From Pseudomonadota bacterium (GTDB taxonomy: Bacteria > Pseudomonadota > Gammaproteobacteria > Steroidobacterales > Woeseiaceae): a DNA stretch of 32,387 nt. The stretch is taken from the NCBI GenBank assembly GCA_022574185.1, contig JACZSM010000030.1, forward strand, positions 1-32,387. Direction: 5' to 3'. The first letter of the stretch is position 1; the number at the start of each line of letters is the position of its first letter. The translations under genes and the position numbers were made by a program. Of this stretch, positions 24,653 through 32,387 are shown piece by piece. The notes below the pieces were generated by a model, which worked only from the letters and a program-made list of their open reading frames with translations, did not search any database and had not been told where the DNA came from.

Positions 24653-26176
24653 CTAGTCCTCGCGGGTTACACGCAGCAGTTCTTCAAGTGTAGTTACGCC
24701 TGCCAGCACGCAGCGACGACCGTCGGCGCGAATACTGGGCCCCAATTTTCGCGCATAACGTTCAAGATCCTGTTCGCTTACACCATCATGAATCATGGTG
24801 CGCATTTCGTTGTCGACGGCAATCAGCTCGTAAATTCCGGTGCGTCCCTGAAAGCCATCGTTGCCGCCGGTACCCGGTCGGTACAGTGTCGGTGGATTGG
24901 CAGGATCCATGTCAAGAAGTTTGCACTCGTATTCGGTGGCAGCGTAGGGCACCTTGGTGTCCTCGTCGAGCACACGGACGAGTCGCTGCGCGAGCACGCC
25001 GATGAGGCTTGACGATAACAGGAATGGCTCGACACCCATGTCGCGCAAACGGGTCACGGCTCCCACCGCCGTATTGGTGTGCAGTGTAGAGAGTACAAGA
25101 TGGCCGGTCAGGCTCGCCTGTACGGCGATCTCGGCAGTTTCCAGGTCGCGAATCTCGCCAACCATGACGACATCGGGATCCTGACGCAATATTGCCCGAA
25201 GCCCTCTGGCAAATGTCATCTTGACCTTGTTATTCACCTGGGACTGGCCGATGCCGTCGATGAAATACTCGATCGGGTCCTCGATAGTCATGATGTTGCG
25301 GCTGTTGTCGTTGATGCATTCGAGCGCCGCATACAACGTCGTCGTTTTTCCCGAGCCAGTCGGCCCCGTCACCAGAATAATGCCGTGCGGCTTATGGATC
25401 AGCTCGTCCATCGTCGCCTGTGCCTCGTCTTGCATGCCTAGCGATGTCAGGTCCAGGCGTCCTGCCTGCTTGTCGAGCAAACGAAGTACGACTCGCTCGC
25501 CGTGCCCGGAAGGCATCGTCGATACACGTACATCGACGGCCCTGCCTGCAATGCGCAAGGAAATTCGGCCGTCTTGCGGCAGACGTTTTTCCGCGATGTC
25601 GAGCTTCGACATGACTTTGATGCGTGAAACGACCAGCGGCGCGAGCTCGCGTCGAGTCTCGAGTATCTCGCGAAGTATGCCGTCCACTCGAAAGCGCACG
25701 CCGAGACGGTTTTCATAGGGTTCGATATGCACGTCCGACGCATTTACTTTCACCGCCTCAGTCAGTACGGCGTTGATGAAGCGAATGATCGGTGCGTCGT
25801 CATCACTCTCGAGCAAGTCCGAGGGTTCCTGCAGTTCCTGCGCGGCTTGAGTCAGGTTCATATCGGCATCAAGGCCGTCAACCATCTGCATTGCCTTATT
25901 GCTGCCCCGTTCATAAGACTCCTGCAATAATGCGTCAAAATCCTCGACCGGTACACAGGACAAATTTAATCGTACGCCGGCGAATCGCCTGACTTCAGCG
26001 AGGCTATGCGGAGACACGCCGGGCCGGTAGACAGTTTCCGCCGCATCGCCAGTGAATTCCCTAATGAGTACGCCGTGGCGTTTAGCGAAGGCAAAGGGCA
26101 GGACGATATTTTCAGGCGCAGCGTGTACGTCGCTCGCTTGCATCGATTCCGGAACAATTTCCTTGTCGCTTTGCAT
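24653..26176 (-). CDS. gspE: Type II secretion ATPase GspE
   Basis: A 507-residue hexameric ATPase that powers the secretion system at the inner membrane. An N-terminal GspL-binding domain (about 20-120) is followed by the ATPase core with Walker A GPTGSGKT (271-278), Asp box TIEDPIEY (297-304), Walker B DVVMVGE (335-341) and His box HLVLSTLHTN. The zinc-binding tetracysteine usual in GspE is missing: the first pair is replaced by VLDEDTK (402-408), and the second by RPGTGGNDGFQG before RTGIYEL. Some lineages share this loss. It begins 17 bp after gspD. Confidence 0.95.
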   Translation of the reverse strand: MQSDKEIVPESMQASDVHAAPENIVLPFAFAKRHGVLIREFTGDAAETVYRPGVSPHSLAEVRRFAGVRLNLSCVPVEDFDALLQESYERGSNKAMQMVDGLDADMNLTQAAQELQEPSDLLESDDDAPIIRFINAVLTEAVKVNASDVHIEPYENRLGVRFRVDGILREILETRRELAPLVVSRIKVMSKLDIAEKRLPQDGRISLRIAGRAVDVRVSTMPSGHGERVVLRLLDKQAGRLDLTSLGMQDEAQATMDELIHKPHGIILVTGPTGSGKTTTLYAALECINDNSRNIMTIEDPIEYFIDGIGQSQVNNKVKMTFARGLRAILRQDPDVVMVGEIRDLETAEIAVQASLTGHLVLSTLHTNTAVGAVTRLRDMGVEPFLLSSSLIGVLAQRLVRVLDEDTKVPYAATEYECKLLDMDPANPPTLYRPGTGGNDGFQGRTGIYELIAVDNEMRTMIHDGVSEQDLERYARKLGPSIRADGRRCVLAGVTTLEELLRVTRED

Positions 26177-26193
26177 CGACTGATTCGGGCGAA

Positions 26194-28164
26194 TTATTCG
26201 CTTTCCGTGGTCGGTCGGGGCTGGCTGTATAGGTCCAGCGGCGGCAGTATCGGGCGTTGCTGGCCGGGCATCAGTTGCACGCTGGTACCCCGATTCCCTT
26301 GTTGAATGCCACGGATGTAATTGTATTTGGCGTTGGTTTCAAGAATCGTCTGCGCCGAATCGCGAAGAATTGTCGGTCGAATGAAGATGAGTAAATTCGT
26401 CTTGATCTTGTCGGTCTTGCGGCTGCGGAACAGGTTGCCAATGACGGGAAGACTGCCGAGTATGGGTACGCGCTGCTCACTTTCACGCAAAACATCTTCC
26501 ATCAGCCCGCCAAGTACCAAAATCTGTCTGTCATCGACAATAACTGTCGTTTCGATAATGCGTTGATTCGTAATCAGGTCGACGGCACCGGCCGAAGATG
26601 ACGCGATGCTCGAAATTTCCTGTGAGATCTTCAACAACAGCGAGTCGCCTTCGTTGATCTGCGGCGTAATCTTGAGCTTGACACCGATCTGTTGGCGCTG
26701 AATGGTCTGAAACGGGTTAACGCCGCCGGTGCCCCCGGTTCCGGTATTGGTAAATGATCCTGTGACGAACGGTACCTCCTGACCGACATTGAGAGTTGCT
26801 TCCTCATTATCGGTGGTTACGATTGATGGCGTTGAGATGATGTTCGTATTTGCGTCGCCTTGCAGTGCACGGATTATTCCAGCGAAGCTGATTCCGGAAT
26901 TGCTTATTCGACCGAGGCCGATGGTCAGGCCCTCGCCGATCAATCCGGTCGGGTCCACAGCGCCACCGCTGCCGGCAACAGCGGCGACTTGCACGACGCC
27001 TGCACCAAAGGCTGGAAAATTGGTCATTGCAATGGGCGAGTTGGAACTGTCACTGCCGGCGGCCCAGGTAATGCCGAGTTCGGAAGTCTTGTCGACTATA
27101 ACTTCAACGATGATGGCTTCAACGAGTACTTGCGCGCGGCGAATGTCGAGTTTGTCGACGATCAGCATCAGCGAGCGCATCATCTTCGGCGGCGCATTGA
27201 CGATAAGTGCATTGGTCTGCGTATCGGCCCAGACACTGACGGTAGCGGTTGCCGATCCGGCGGCCGCCTGGCTAGCGGCAGCTTGCACCTGGGCGGTGAA
27301 ATGCTGCTGCAGCTTGGTTGCGAGTGCTTCTGCGTCGGCGTAGCGCAAATAGCGTACCTGCGTATCGCCACCGTCCTCGAGTGGCGTGTCGAGATGTGCA
27401 ATCAGCGCACGGAGTCGTAGTCGCTCGCTCTTGTCACCACCAATCAATACGCTGTTGGTACGCGCATCTGCGACCAGGCTCGTCGTAACCGGCATGCCGT
27501 CGGAACGCGGTTGCTGTGCCAGCGTGGTCAGAATGCGTACAATTTCACTCGCGGAAGCGTGCTCGAGCCGCACGACCACGATGTCCTCATCATTGGACTG
27601 GTCAATACGGCGGACGATGCTGATAATTCGACGCACGTTTGCCGCGCGATCGGAAATGATCAGCATGTTTGAGCCGGGGTGTGCTGCAAGGTGACCGTAT
27701 TGCGGAATTAGCGGACGCAGAATCGGTACTAGCTGGGCCGCACCGACGTTATGCACCTGCAGCACCTGCGTCACAATATCGTCTGCACCTGCGGCACCAG
27801 CCGCGCCCAGAGGGCCGGCGAATTGCCGTGCGGTCGCGTCGGGCATAATTTTAGTCACGTCACCGGCCGTAATTGCGACATAGCCGTGCACTTGCAAGAT
27901 TGACAGAAATGCCTCGTAAAAAGCGTCTGGCGACATTGGCGTCGACGACAACATCGTGACTTTGGCATTCACGCGTGGATCGATGATGAAGTTTTGCCCT
28001 GTCACCTCACCGACAGCCTCGATAATTTGTCGAATGTCAGCTTCCTTGTAATTCGGCGTGATTGTCGTTTGCTGGCTCCAGGCCAGCCGAGTTACCACCA
28101 GGCAGACGAGCGCCAGGGCAAAAACAAAGCGCAATCGCAAATGCATGTGTTGGGTGTGGTTCAT
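26194..28164 (-). CDS. gspD: Type II secretion secretin GspD
   Basis: A 656-residue outer-membrane channel subunit. It has a signal peptide of about 30 residues, an N0 domain (ITPNYKEADIRQIIEAVGEV...), three N1-N3 repeats with the typical NVGAAQLVPILRPL, HASASEIVRILTTL and LRYADAEALATKL segments, and the secretin core with VPFVTGSF, QIGVKLKITPQI and a C-terminal GLMEDVLRESEQRVPILGSLPVIGNLF. A Gly/Thr-rich loop (TNTGTGGTGGVN) lies in the gate region. The final 50 residues may be the pilotin-binding S domain. Its ATG overlaps the gspC stop (ATGA), so the two are translationally coupled. Confidence 0.96.
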   Translation of the reverse strand: MNHTQHMHLRLRFVFALALVCLVVTRLAWSQQTTITPNYKEADIRQIIEAVGEVTGQNFIIDPRVNAKVTMLSSTPMSPDAFYEAFLSILQVHGYVAITAGDVTKIMPDATARQFAGPLGAAGAAGADDIVTQVLQVHNVGAAQLVPILRPLIPQYGHLAAHPGSNMLIISDRAANVRRIISIVRRIDQSNDEDIVVVRLEHASASEIVRILTTLAQQPRSDGMPVTTSLVADARTNSVLIGGDKSERLRLRALIAHLDTPLEDGGDTQVRYLRYADAEALATKLQQHFTAQVQAAASQAAAGSATATVSVWADTQTNALIVNAPPKMMRSLMLIVDKLDIRRAQVLVEAIIVEVIVDKTSELGITWAAGSDSSNSPIAMTNFPAFGAGVVQVAAVAGSGGAVDPTGLIGEGLTIGLGRISNSGISFAGIIRALQGDANTNIISTPSIVTTDNEEATLNVGQEVPFVTGSFTNTGTGGTGGVNPFQTIQRQQIGVKLKITPQINEGDSLLLKISQEISSIASSSAGAVDLITNQRIIETTVIVDDRQILVLGGLMEDVLRESEQRVPILGSLPVIGNLFRSRKTDKIKTNLLIFIRPTILRDSAQTILETNAKYNYIRGIQQGNRGTSVQLMPGQQRPILPPLDLYSQPRPTTESE

Positions 28165-29099
28165 CGGTTGGTCTCATCCGAGAGTTCGAGTTGACTGGTC
28201 TTTAATATGATGATTTGAGCTTGGCCGTTACGTTCAACGGTTACCGAAACCTGGTCCGCGTTGCCCAGTGACTGAAAAATCTGCATCGCCTGGGTCGGGT
28301 CCGTCAGAGACTGCCCGTCAATATCCTTGATCAGGTCACCAGGGCGCAAGCCAAGCGCCGTGAATTGTTTCCGATTGCGGCCTGGATACACGCGATAGCC
28401 TTGTTGTTGCCCGTTGACGAAATACGGTGTCGGCCGGATGACATCTGCCAGCCTCGATACGTTCTGCGCGACAACGGATTGAATGCTCGGTGAATTTCTG
28501 ACCGCGCGACTCGTAGACGTCATGTTTCGCCTTGTGATTGCAGGTGAGCCCGCAGGAAAATCTTTTGGCAGCTTCAGGTTGGTCAGGACACCATTCTCAT
28601 TGAGGACGACGCGATCTACGTACACCGCATGTAGCCTTGCGCCAGCGGTCACCGCGTCACCGATCGTGTATACCTTCTCTTCATCGTCAGCGTCGGCAAT
28701 AATCGCGATCGCCATCGCACTCGGATCTGCTGCAATGGTGCCTTTGAGCAACAGGTTTGCGAGCCTCGTGTCGCGCAGATTTTCCGTTTCATCAACAACT
28801 TGCGGTTGGATGTCCGCCACGCCAGTGCTGGCAACACCGAATATGTGCGCGTCGGCGATCGCCCTTACGTCGGCAGAATCGCCTGTGGCGCTCAATGCGG
28901 TGAGCTGTATCGAAGGTACCGGGATCGTATCACCGGCAGCCGACCCTGGAACGAGCGTCCAGATGATACCGGCAAGTTGCCATGCGATGACGATGACAAG
29001 CAGTGACGTAACCCAGGCTGGCAACAGCCGATGTGCCGCCGCCAGGGTCTTTGCGCCGTCCAGACTCGCAAAGTCAGTCCATTTGGCTTCGGGGGTCAT
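28161..29099 (-). CDS. gspC: Type II secretion protein GspC
   Basis: A 312-residue bitopic inner-membrane protein linking the platform to the secretin. It has a cytoplasmic N-terminus, one membrane span (about 28-50), a periplasmic homology region (about 80-180, with LLKGTIAADPSAMAIAI) that contacts GspD N0, and a C-terminal PDZ domain (about 235-305: LGLRPGDLIKDIDGQSL ... VTVERNGQ) often involved in substrate choice. It is the first gene of the gspCDEF operon and divergent from clpS across about 300 bp. Confidence 0.93.
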   Translation of the reverse strand: MTPEAKWTDFASLDGAKTLAAAHRLLPAWVTSLLVIVIAWQLAGIIWTLVPGSAAGDTIPVPSIQLTALSATGDSADVRAIADAHIFGVASTGVADIQPQVVDETENLRDTRLANLLLKGTIAADPSAMAIAIIADADDEEKVYTIGDAVTAGARLHAVYVDRVVLNENGVLTNLKLPKDFPAGSPAITRRNMTSTSRAVRNSPSIQSVVAQNVSRLADVIRPTPYFVNGQQQGYRVYPGRNRKQFTALGLRPGDLIKDIDGQSLTDPTQAMQIFQSLGNADQVSVTVERNGQAQIIILKTSQLELSDETNR

Positions 29100-29325
29100 A
29101 ATGAGATTGGCCGTTTAATTGTTCCCTGTCTCCCTATTAACGCAGCGCCAGGATGATACGGGTTGACGTTGCCTGCAGACAAGCCTGAAAGGGCCAAAAA
29201 AACCATATCAAGCAATGATCTACATTCTTCCGCTGGCACGTCATCGCCTGTTCACCCTGTCGTGGGCCGTCGTCGGGGCAATAAAACCCTGCGACGGGCT
29301 TGGAGATCGTCGGCGCGTGCCCATA

Positions 29326-29331
29326 TATAAT
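29326..29331 (+). promoter_or_regulatory. Candidate -10 element for clpS
   Basis: A perfect TATAAT lies 70 bp before the preferred clpS ATG, but the best -35-like hexamer (TTGGAG at 29300) is 20 bp away, too far for a good sigma-70 promoter. The rest of the 302-bp divergent gap (29100-29401) shows an A-run near 29196 and no gene. Confidence 0.3.
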
Positions 29332-29401
29332 AACCTGTGAGCTGCATGCTTGACCCGATTAAGTGCAATTACGCGAAGAAGCTGACATAACGACCGAACC
29401 G

Positions 29402-29731
29402 ATGAGTGAGCACCGAGAAGACGAGGAACAATCTGGCGGGTATGAACTGGCCGTGGAAGAGGCGCTGCCCAAGGTCAAGCCGCCGCCGCGGTATCGCGTT
29501 GTGCTGCTAAATGATGACTTCACGCCTATGGAGTTTGTGGTCGATATCCTGGAGTCAATTTTCAGCATGGAGCGAACACGCGCTACCCAGGTCATGCTGG
29601 AAGTGCATACTAAGGGCAAGGGCATTTGCGGCGTCTTCAATTTCGAAATCGCCGAGACAAAAGTTGCACAAGTCATGGGTTTAGCCAAACAGCATCAGCA
29701 CCCGTTGCTGTGTACTATAGAAGAGTCCTGA
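29402..29731 (+). CDS. clpS: ATP-dependent Clp protease adaptor ClpS
   Basis: A 109-residue N-end-rule adaptor that delivers substrates to ClpAP. The disordered N-terminal tail (about 1-26) precedes the conserved core [19 protein letters not shown], in which the Asn37-Asp38 pair contacts the N-degron, and [15 protein letters not shown] with the binding-pocket His. ATG at 29402 gives the normal length; a GTG at 29363 would add 13 residues. Neither has a strong ribosome-binding site. It lies 19 bp before clpA, the standard operon. Confidence 0.95.
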   Translation: MSEHREDEEQSGGYELAVEEALPKVKPPPRYRVVLLNDDFTPMEFVVDILESIFSMERTRATQVMLEVHTKGKGICGVFNFEIAETKVAQVMGLAKQHQHPLLCTIEES

Positions 29732-29750
29732 TGATTATTGAGGCCGTCGA

Positions 29751-32024
29751 ATGCTGAGCAGTGAGCTTGAATTCTGTCTGAATGAGGCCTTTCAGGGTGC
29801 GCGGGCGAGCCGCCATGAATTCATGACGGTTGAGCACTTGTTGCTGACGCTCCTGGACGTACCCAAAGTTTACGAAATCCTCAAGGCGTGTGGCTCCAAT
29901 GTTACCGAGCTGCGGCGTCAACTGACTGAATATGTCGAAGAACAGACACCGCTGTTGTCAGATGATGACGATACGGATGTTCAGCCGACCCTCGGCTTTC
30001 AACGCGTGCTGCAACGAGCCGTATTCCACGTACAGTCGAGCGGCAAAAAAGAGGTAACAAGCACTAATGTTCTCGTTGCCATCTTCAGTGAGAAACAATC
30101 GCAAGCGGTCTACTTGCTGAATCTGCAAGACGTTACGCGACTCGATATCATTAATTACATTTCGCACGGCATGTCGCAGGTGACAAGTGATAGCACCGGC
30201 GATGAGCAGCAATCTCCTCTTGAAAGTGAGCCGGAACCTGAGCTTTCGCCGCTTGACAAGTACGCGACGAACCTCAATCAGATGGCGATCGAGGGCAAGA
30301 TCGATCCGCTGATCGGCCGTGAGATGGAGATTGAACGAACCGTGCAGATCTTGTGTCGTCGGCGCAAGAATAATCCGCTGTATGTCGGCGATGCGGGCGT
30401 AGGGAAGACGGCAATAGCTGAGGGATTTGCGCGCCTGATCACCGAGAAACGTGTTCCCGAAGTGTTGCACGGCTGCACGATCTATGCGCTCGACATGGGA
30501 TCACTGATTGCCGGGACCAAGTACCGTGGTGATTTTGAGAAGCGTTTGAAAGGAGTGATCGCCGAAATTAGTGAAGACCCTGGTGCCATACTGTTCATAG
30601 ACGAGATTCATACGGTCATTGGTGCGGGTGCCGCGTCTGGCGGCGTGATGGACGCCAGCAACCTGATTAAGCCCGTGCTGGCCAATGGGGCGATTCGCTG
30701 CATCGGTTCGACAACGTACTCCGAGTATCGCGGCATTTTCGAGAAAGACCACGCGCTGGCGCGACGGTTTCAGAAGATTGACGTTCCCGAGCCGAGCGTC
30801 GAAGAAACGGTGGCAATTCTGCATGGACTCAAGTCTCGTTTCGAAGATCACCACGGCATCAAATACGATTCACTCGCTCTGGAAGCTGCCGCTGAGCTTG
30901 CATCACGCCATATAAATGATCGTCGATTGCCGGATAAGGCGATTGATGTCATCGATGAGGCTGGAGCCTGTCTCCAGTTGCAGCCTGAAGGGGAGCGCGG
31001 TGACTGCGTCACTGTGGAAATGGTTGAGAATATCGTCGCCAAGATGGCGCGTATTCCCGCAAAAAGTGTATCGACATCCGACAGGGATGTATTGCGCACC
31101 CTGGAACGTGATCTAAAGCTATCCATTTTCGGGCAGGACACTGCCGTCGCCGCATTGAGTTCGGCGATCAAGATGGCGCGCTCAGGTTTGCGTGAAGAGG
31201 AAAAGCCCATTGGTTCGTTTCTGTTTGCCGGCCCGACCGGTGTAGGTAAGACCGAGGTAGCTCGGCAACTTGCGCTGTGCATGGGCGTGGAGCTGATCCG
31301 CTTCGACATGTCTGAGTACATGGAAAGACACACGGTATCGCGATTGATCGGCGCACCGCCTGGCTACGTGGGATTTGACCAGGGCGGATTGCTGACCGAG
31401 GCAGTGACACAAAATCCACATGCGGTAGTGCTGCTCGACGAAATCGAGAAAGCACATCCTGAAGTTTTCAACCTGTTACTGCAGGTCATGGATCATGGCA
31501 TTCTGACTGATAACAATGGCCGCAAAGCAAATTTCCGCCACATCGTGCTCATTATGACGACCAACGCCGGCGCGCAGGAAATGAGCCGTGCTTCGATCGG
31601 TTTTACGCAACAGGATCACAGCAGCGACGGCATGGAAATCCTACGCAAGGCGTTTTCTCCGGAATTTCGCAATCGCCTTGACTCGATCATTCAGTTCGGC
31701 TCACTCGACGCACAGTCCATTAAACGTGTCGTTGACAAGCTGGTAGTCGAACTCGAAGTCAAACTCGGCAACAATAACGTTACGCTGGAACTTGATGATG
31801 CTGCGAGAGAGTGGATCGCTGCGCGCGGCTACGATGCAAAGATGGGTGCCAGGCCGATGGCCCGAATCATTCAGGAGCAGATCAAGCGGCCACTTGCCGA
31901 AGAGTTATTGTTCGGTAGTCTTGCCGATGGTGGCCACGTGCGGATCCAGGTAGGACCGGATAATGAGCTGCAGCTGAATTCAGAGCCGGCGCGCAAGGAA
32001 CTCGAGCACCTGCCCGAAAAATAG
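29751..32024 (+). CDS. clpA: ClpA, ATPase subunit of ClpAP protease
   Basis: A 757-residue AAA+ unfoldase, nearly the same length as E. coli ClpA (758). It has the N-domain (about 1-140), D1 with Walker A GDAGVGKT (213-220), D2 with Walker A GPTGVGKT (494-501) and the ClpP-docking loop IGF (616-618; IGL in E. coli). No ClpB-type middle domain is present, which confirms ClpA. It unfolds substrates delivered by ClpS and feeds them to ClpP, which is not in the window. The gene stops at TAG, and the first REP-like unit follows 13 bp later. Confidence 0.97.
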   Translation: MLSSELEFCLNEAFQGARASRHEFMTVEHLLLTLLDVPKVYEILKACGSNVTELRRQLTEYVEEQTPLLSDDDDTDVQPTLGFQRVLQRAVFHVQSSGKKEVTSTNVLVAIFSEKQSQAVYLLNLQDVTRLDIINYISHGMSQVTSDSTGDEQQSPLESEPEPELSPLDKYATNLNQMAIEGKIDPLIGREMEIERTVQILCRRRKNNPLYVGDAGVGKTAIAEGFARLITEKRVPEVLHGCTIYALDMGSLIAGTKYRGDFEKRLKGVIAEISEDPGAILFIDEIHTVIGAGAASGGVMDASNLIKPVLANGAIRCIGSTTYSEYRGIFEKDHALARRFQKIDVPEPSVEETVAILHGLKSRFEDHHGIKYDSLALEAAAELASRHINDRRLPDKAIDVIDEAGACLQLQPEGERGDCVTVEMVENIVAKMARIPAKSVSTSDRDVLRTLERDLKLSIFGQDTAVAALSSAIKMARSGLREEEKPIGSFLFAGPTGVGKTEVARQLALCMGVELIRFDMSEYMERHTVSRLIGAPPGYVGFDQGGLLTEAVTQNPHAVVLLDEIEKAHPEVFNLLLQVMDHGILTDNNGRKANFRHIVLIMTTNAGAQEMSRASIGFTQQDHSSDGMEILRKAFSPEFRNRLDSIIQFGSLDAQSIKRVVDKLVVELEVKLGNNNVTLELDDAAREWIAARGYDAKMGARPMARIIQEQIKRPLAEELLFGSLADGGHVRIQVGPDNELQLNSEPARKELEHLPEK

Positions 32025-32036
32025 GCAAATCACTAC

Positions 32037-32050
32037 TGTAGGAGCCCGCC
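32037..32050. repeat. REP-like half unit after clpA
   Basis: TGTAGGAGCCCGCC matches the head and first arm of the REP units near 2913 and 22977, but its complementary arm is not adjacent. A perfect 10-base complement (GGCGGGCTCC) occurs at 32147-32156, 96 bp away, as the second arm of the next unit. Confidence 0.55.
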
Positions 32051-32128
32051 GTACTAATAGAATATTGAGCCAACCATTTGGTGAAGAGCTAACGATCGGA
32101 CCGGGCGATCACCGTGTGCTATTGGATC

Positions 32129-32156
32129 TGTAGATATCGCCCGCATGGCGGGCTCC
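32129..32156. repeat. REP-like palindrome
   Basis: TGTAG at 32129-32133 is followed by a stem GCCCGC / GCGGGC around ATG, with the right arm extended to GGCGGGCTCC. The core GCCCGCATGGCGGGCTCC is identical to that of the unit at 2913-2936. With the half unit at 32037 it forms a two-copy cluster downstream of clpA. Confidence 0.6.
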
Positions 32157-32202
32157 TTGTATGTTGTGTTCGGGTTGTTTGGCAGCTTGATATGCTGGCC
32201 TC

Positions 32203-32363
32203 GAACCCCGGGGTGAATCCGCAGGCTGCCAAAGGCTATGACCTTGTCTTGTAGAGTGGTTCCCCCGCCCTAATTGCCAATAGCGAAGAGTATCCGAGAC
32301 CCAAGAGTCTGCGTCACAAGGTTGCCAGGCAAGATATGCAGGGTCTTGGGGGAACCGGGGTTC
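32203..32363. ncRNA. Candidate structured RNA (strand unknown)
   Basis: Two long-range perfect pairings close on the same right-hand block: GAACCCCGG (32203-32211) with CCGGGGTTC (32355-32363), and GGTTCCCCC (32258-32266) with GGGGGAACC (32348-32356). They overlap by two bases. A local hairpin TCACTG / CAGTGA follows at 32362-32379. There is no coding potential. Length and a long closing stem are like 6S-type RNAs, but no diagnostic sequence was recognised. It might equally be a repeat element. Confidence 0.3.
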
Positions 32364-32387
32364 ACTGTAGAACTTCAGTGAGGAGAA

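Noticed and set aside
26789..27420. Plus-strand open frames inside gspD
   Set aside because: They are antisense to the secretin gene, low in complexity, and lack ribosome-binding sites.
29300..29331. Full sigma-70 promoter for clpS (TTGGAG plus TATAAT)
   Set aside because: The spacer is 20 bp, too long; only the -10 element is kept as a weak candidate.
32161..32387. tmRNA, SRP RNA or RNase P RNA at the right end
   Set aside because: None of their diagnostic conserved sequences is present; only generic self-complementarity is seen.

Overview
The window looks like chromosomal DNA of a free-living, moderately GC-rich gammaproteobacterium. The evidence is the housekeeping order rne / rluC ... 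maf(yceF) / yceD-rpmF-plsX-fabH, a ClpS-ClpA pair, a Braun/OprI-type lipoprotein, a type II secretion operon start, and a lexA-imuA-imuB-dnaE2 mutagenesis cassette. The last is typical of pseudomonad-, xanthomonad- or Woeseia-like lineages rather than enterics. Genus cannot be fixed from sequence reading alone.

Layout. 1-634 is the end of an IS21-family insertion sequence: istA runs off the left edge, and the IS end carries 19-bp sites at a 23-bp pitch. 844-2319 holds an AlpA-like regulator and a P4-type tyrosine integrase. They are followed by a 12-bp tandem repeat and a 10-bp-phased GGA array, and form the right end of an integrated element that stops just before a low-molecular-weight tyrosine phosphatase gene. 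2431-6943 is phosphatase, RNase E (opposite strand, with a long E. coli-like leader) and RluC. 6978-10232 is an accessory insert: a small membrane protein, an aldehyde dehydrogenase broken by one in-frame ochre codon, and a HAD dehalogenase-like gene. 10309-13869 returns to the conserved maf // yceD-rpmF-plsX-fabH block, but the usual fabD-fabG-acpP do not follow. 13887-16558 has a DUF1232 protein, a glutathione S-transferase, an L,D-transpeptidase, and a convergent alanine-zipper lipoprotein ending in lysine. The last two may be an enzyme and its cell-wall anchoring substrate.

16903-22969 is an SOS mutasome operon: LexA with a self-regulating promoter carrying two LexA boxes, then ImuA, the inactive-polymerase-like ImuB and the DnaE2 polymerase. 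22992-29099 on the minus strand is gspC-gspD-gspE-gspF plus a small acidic protein of unknown role; the pseudopilin and gspL/M genes are absent. 29402-32024 is clpS-clpA. The last 360 bases have no gene but hold REP-like palindromes and a strongly self-complementary stretch that could be a structured RNA.

A family of REP-like palindromes (GTAG followed by a GGAGCCCGC stem) occurs at gene ends near 2913, 22977, 32037 and 32129. In two cases the TAG of the repeat is itself the stop codon of the flanking gene. No rRNA, tRNA or CRISPR array was recognised.
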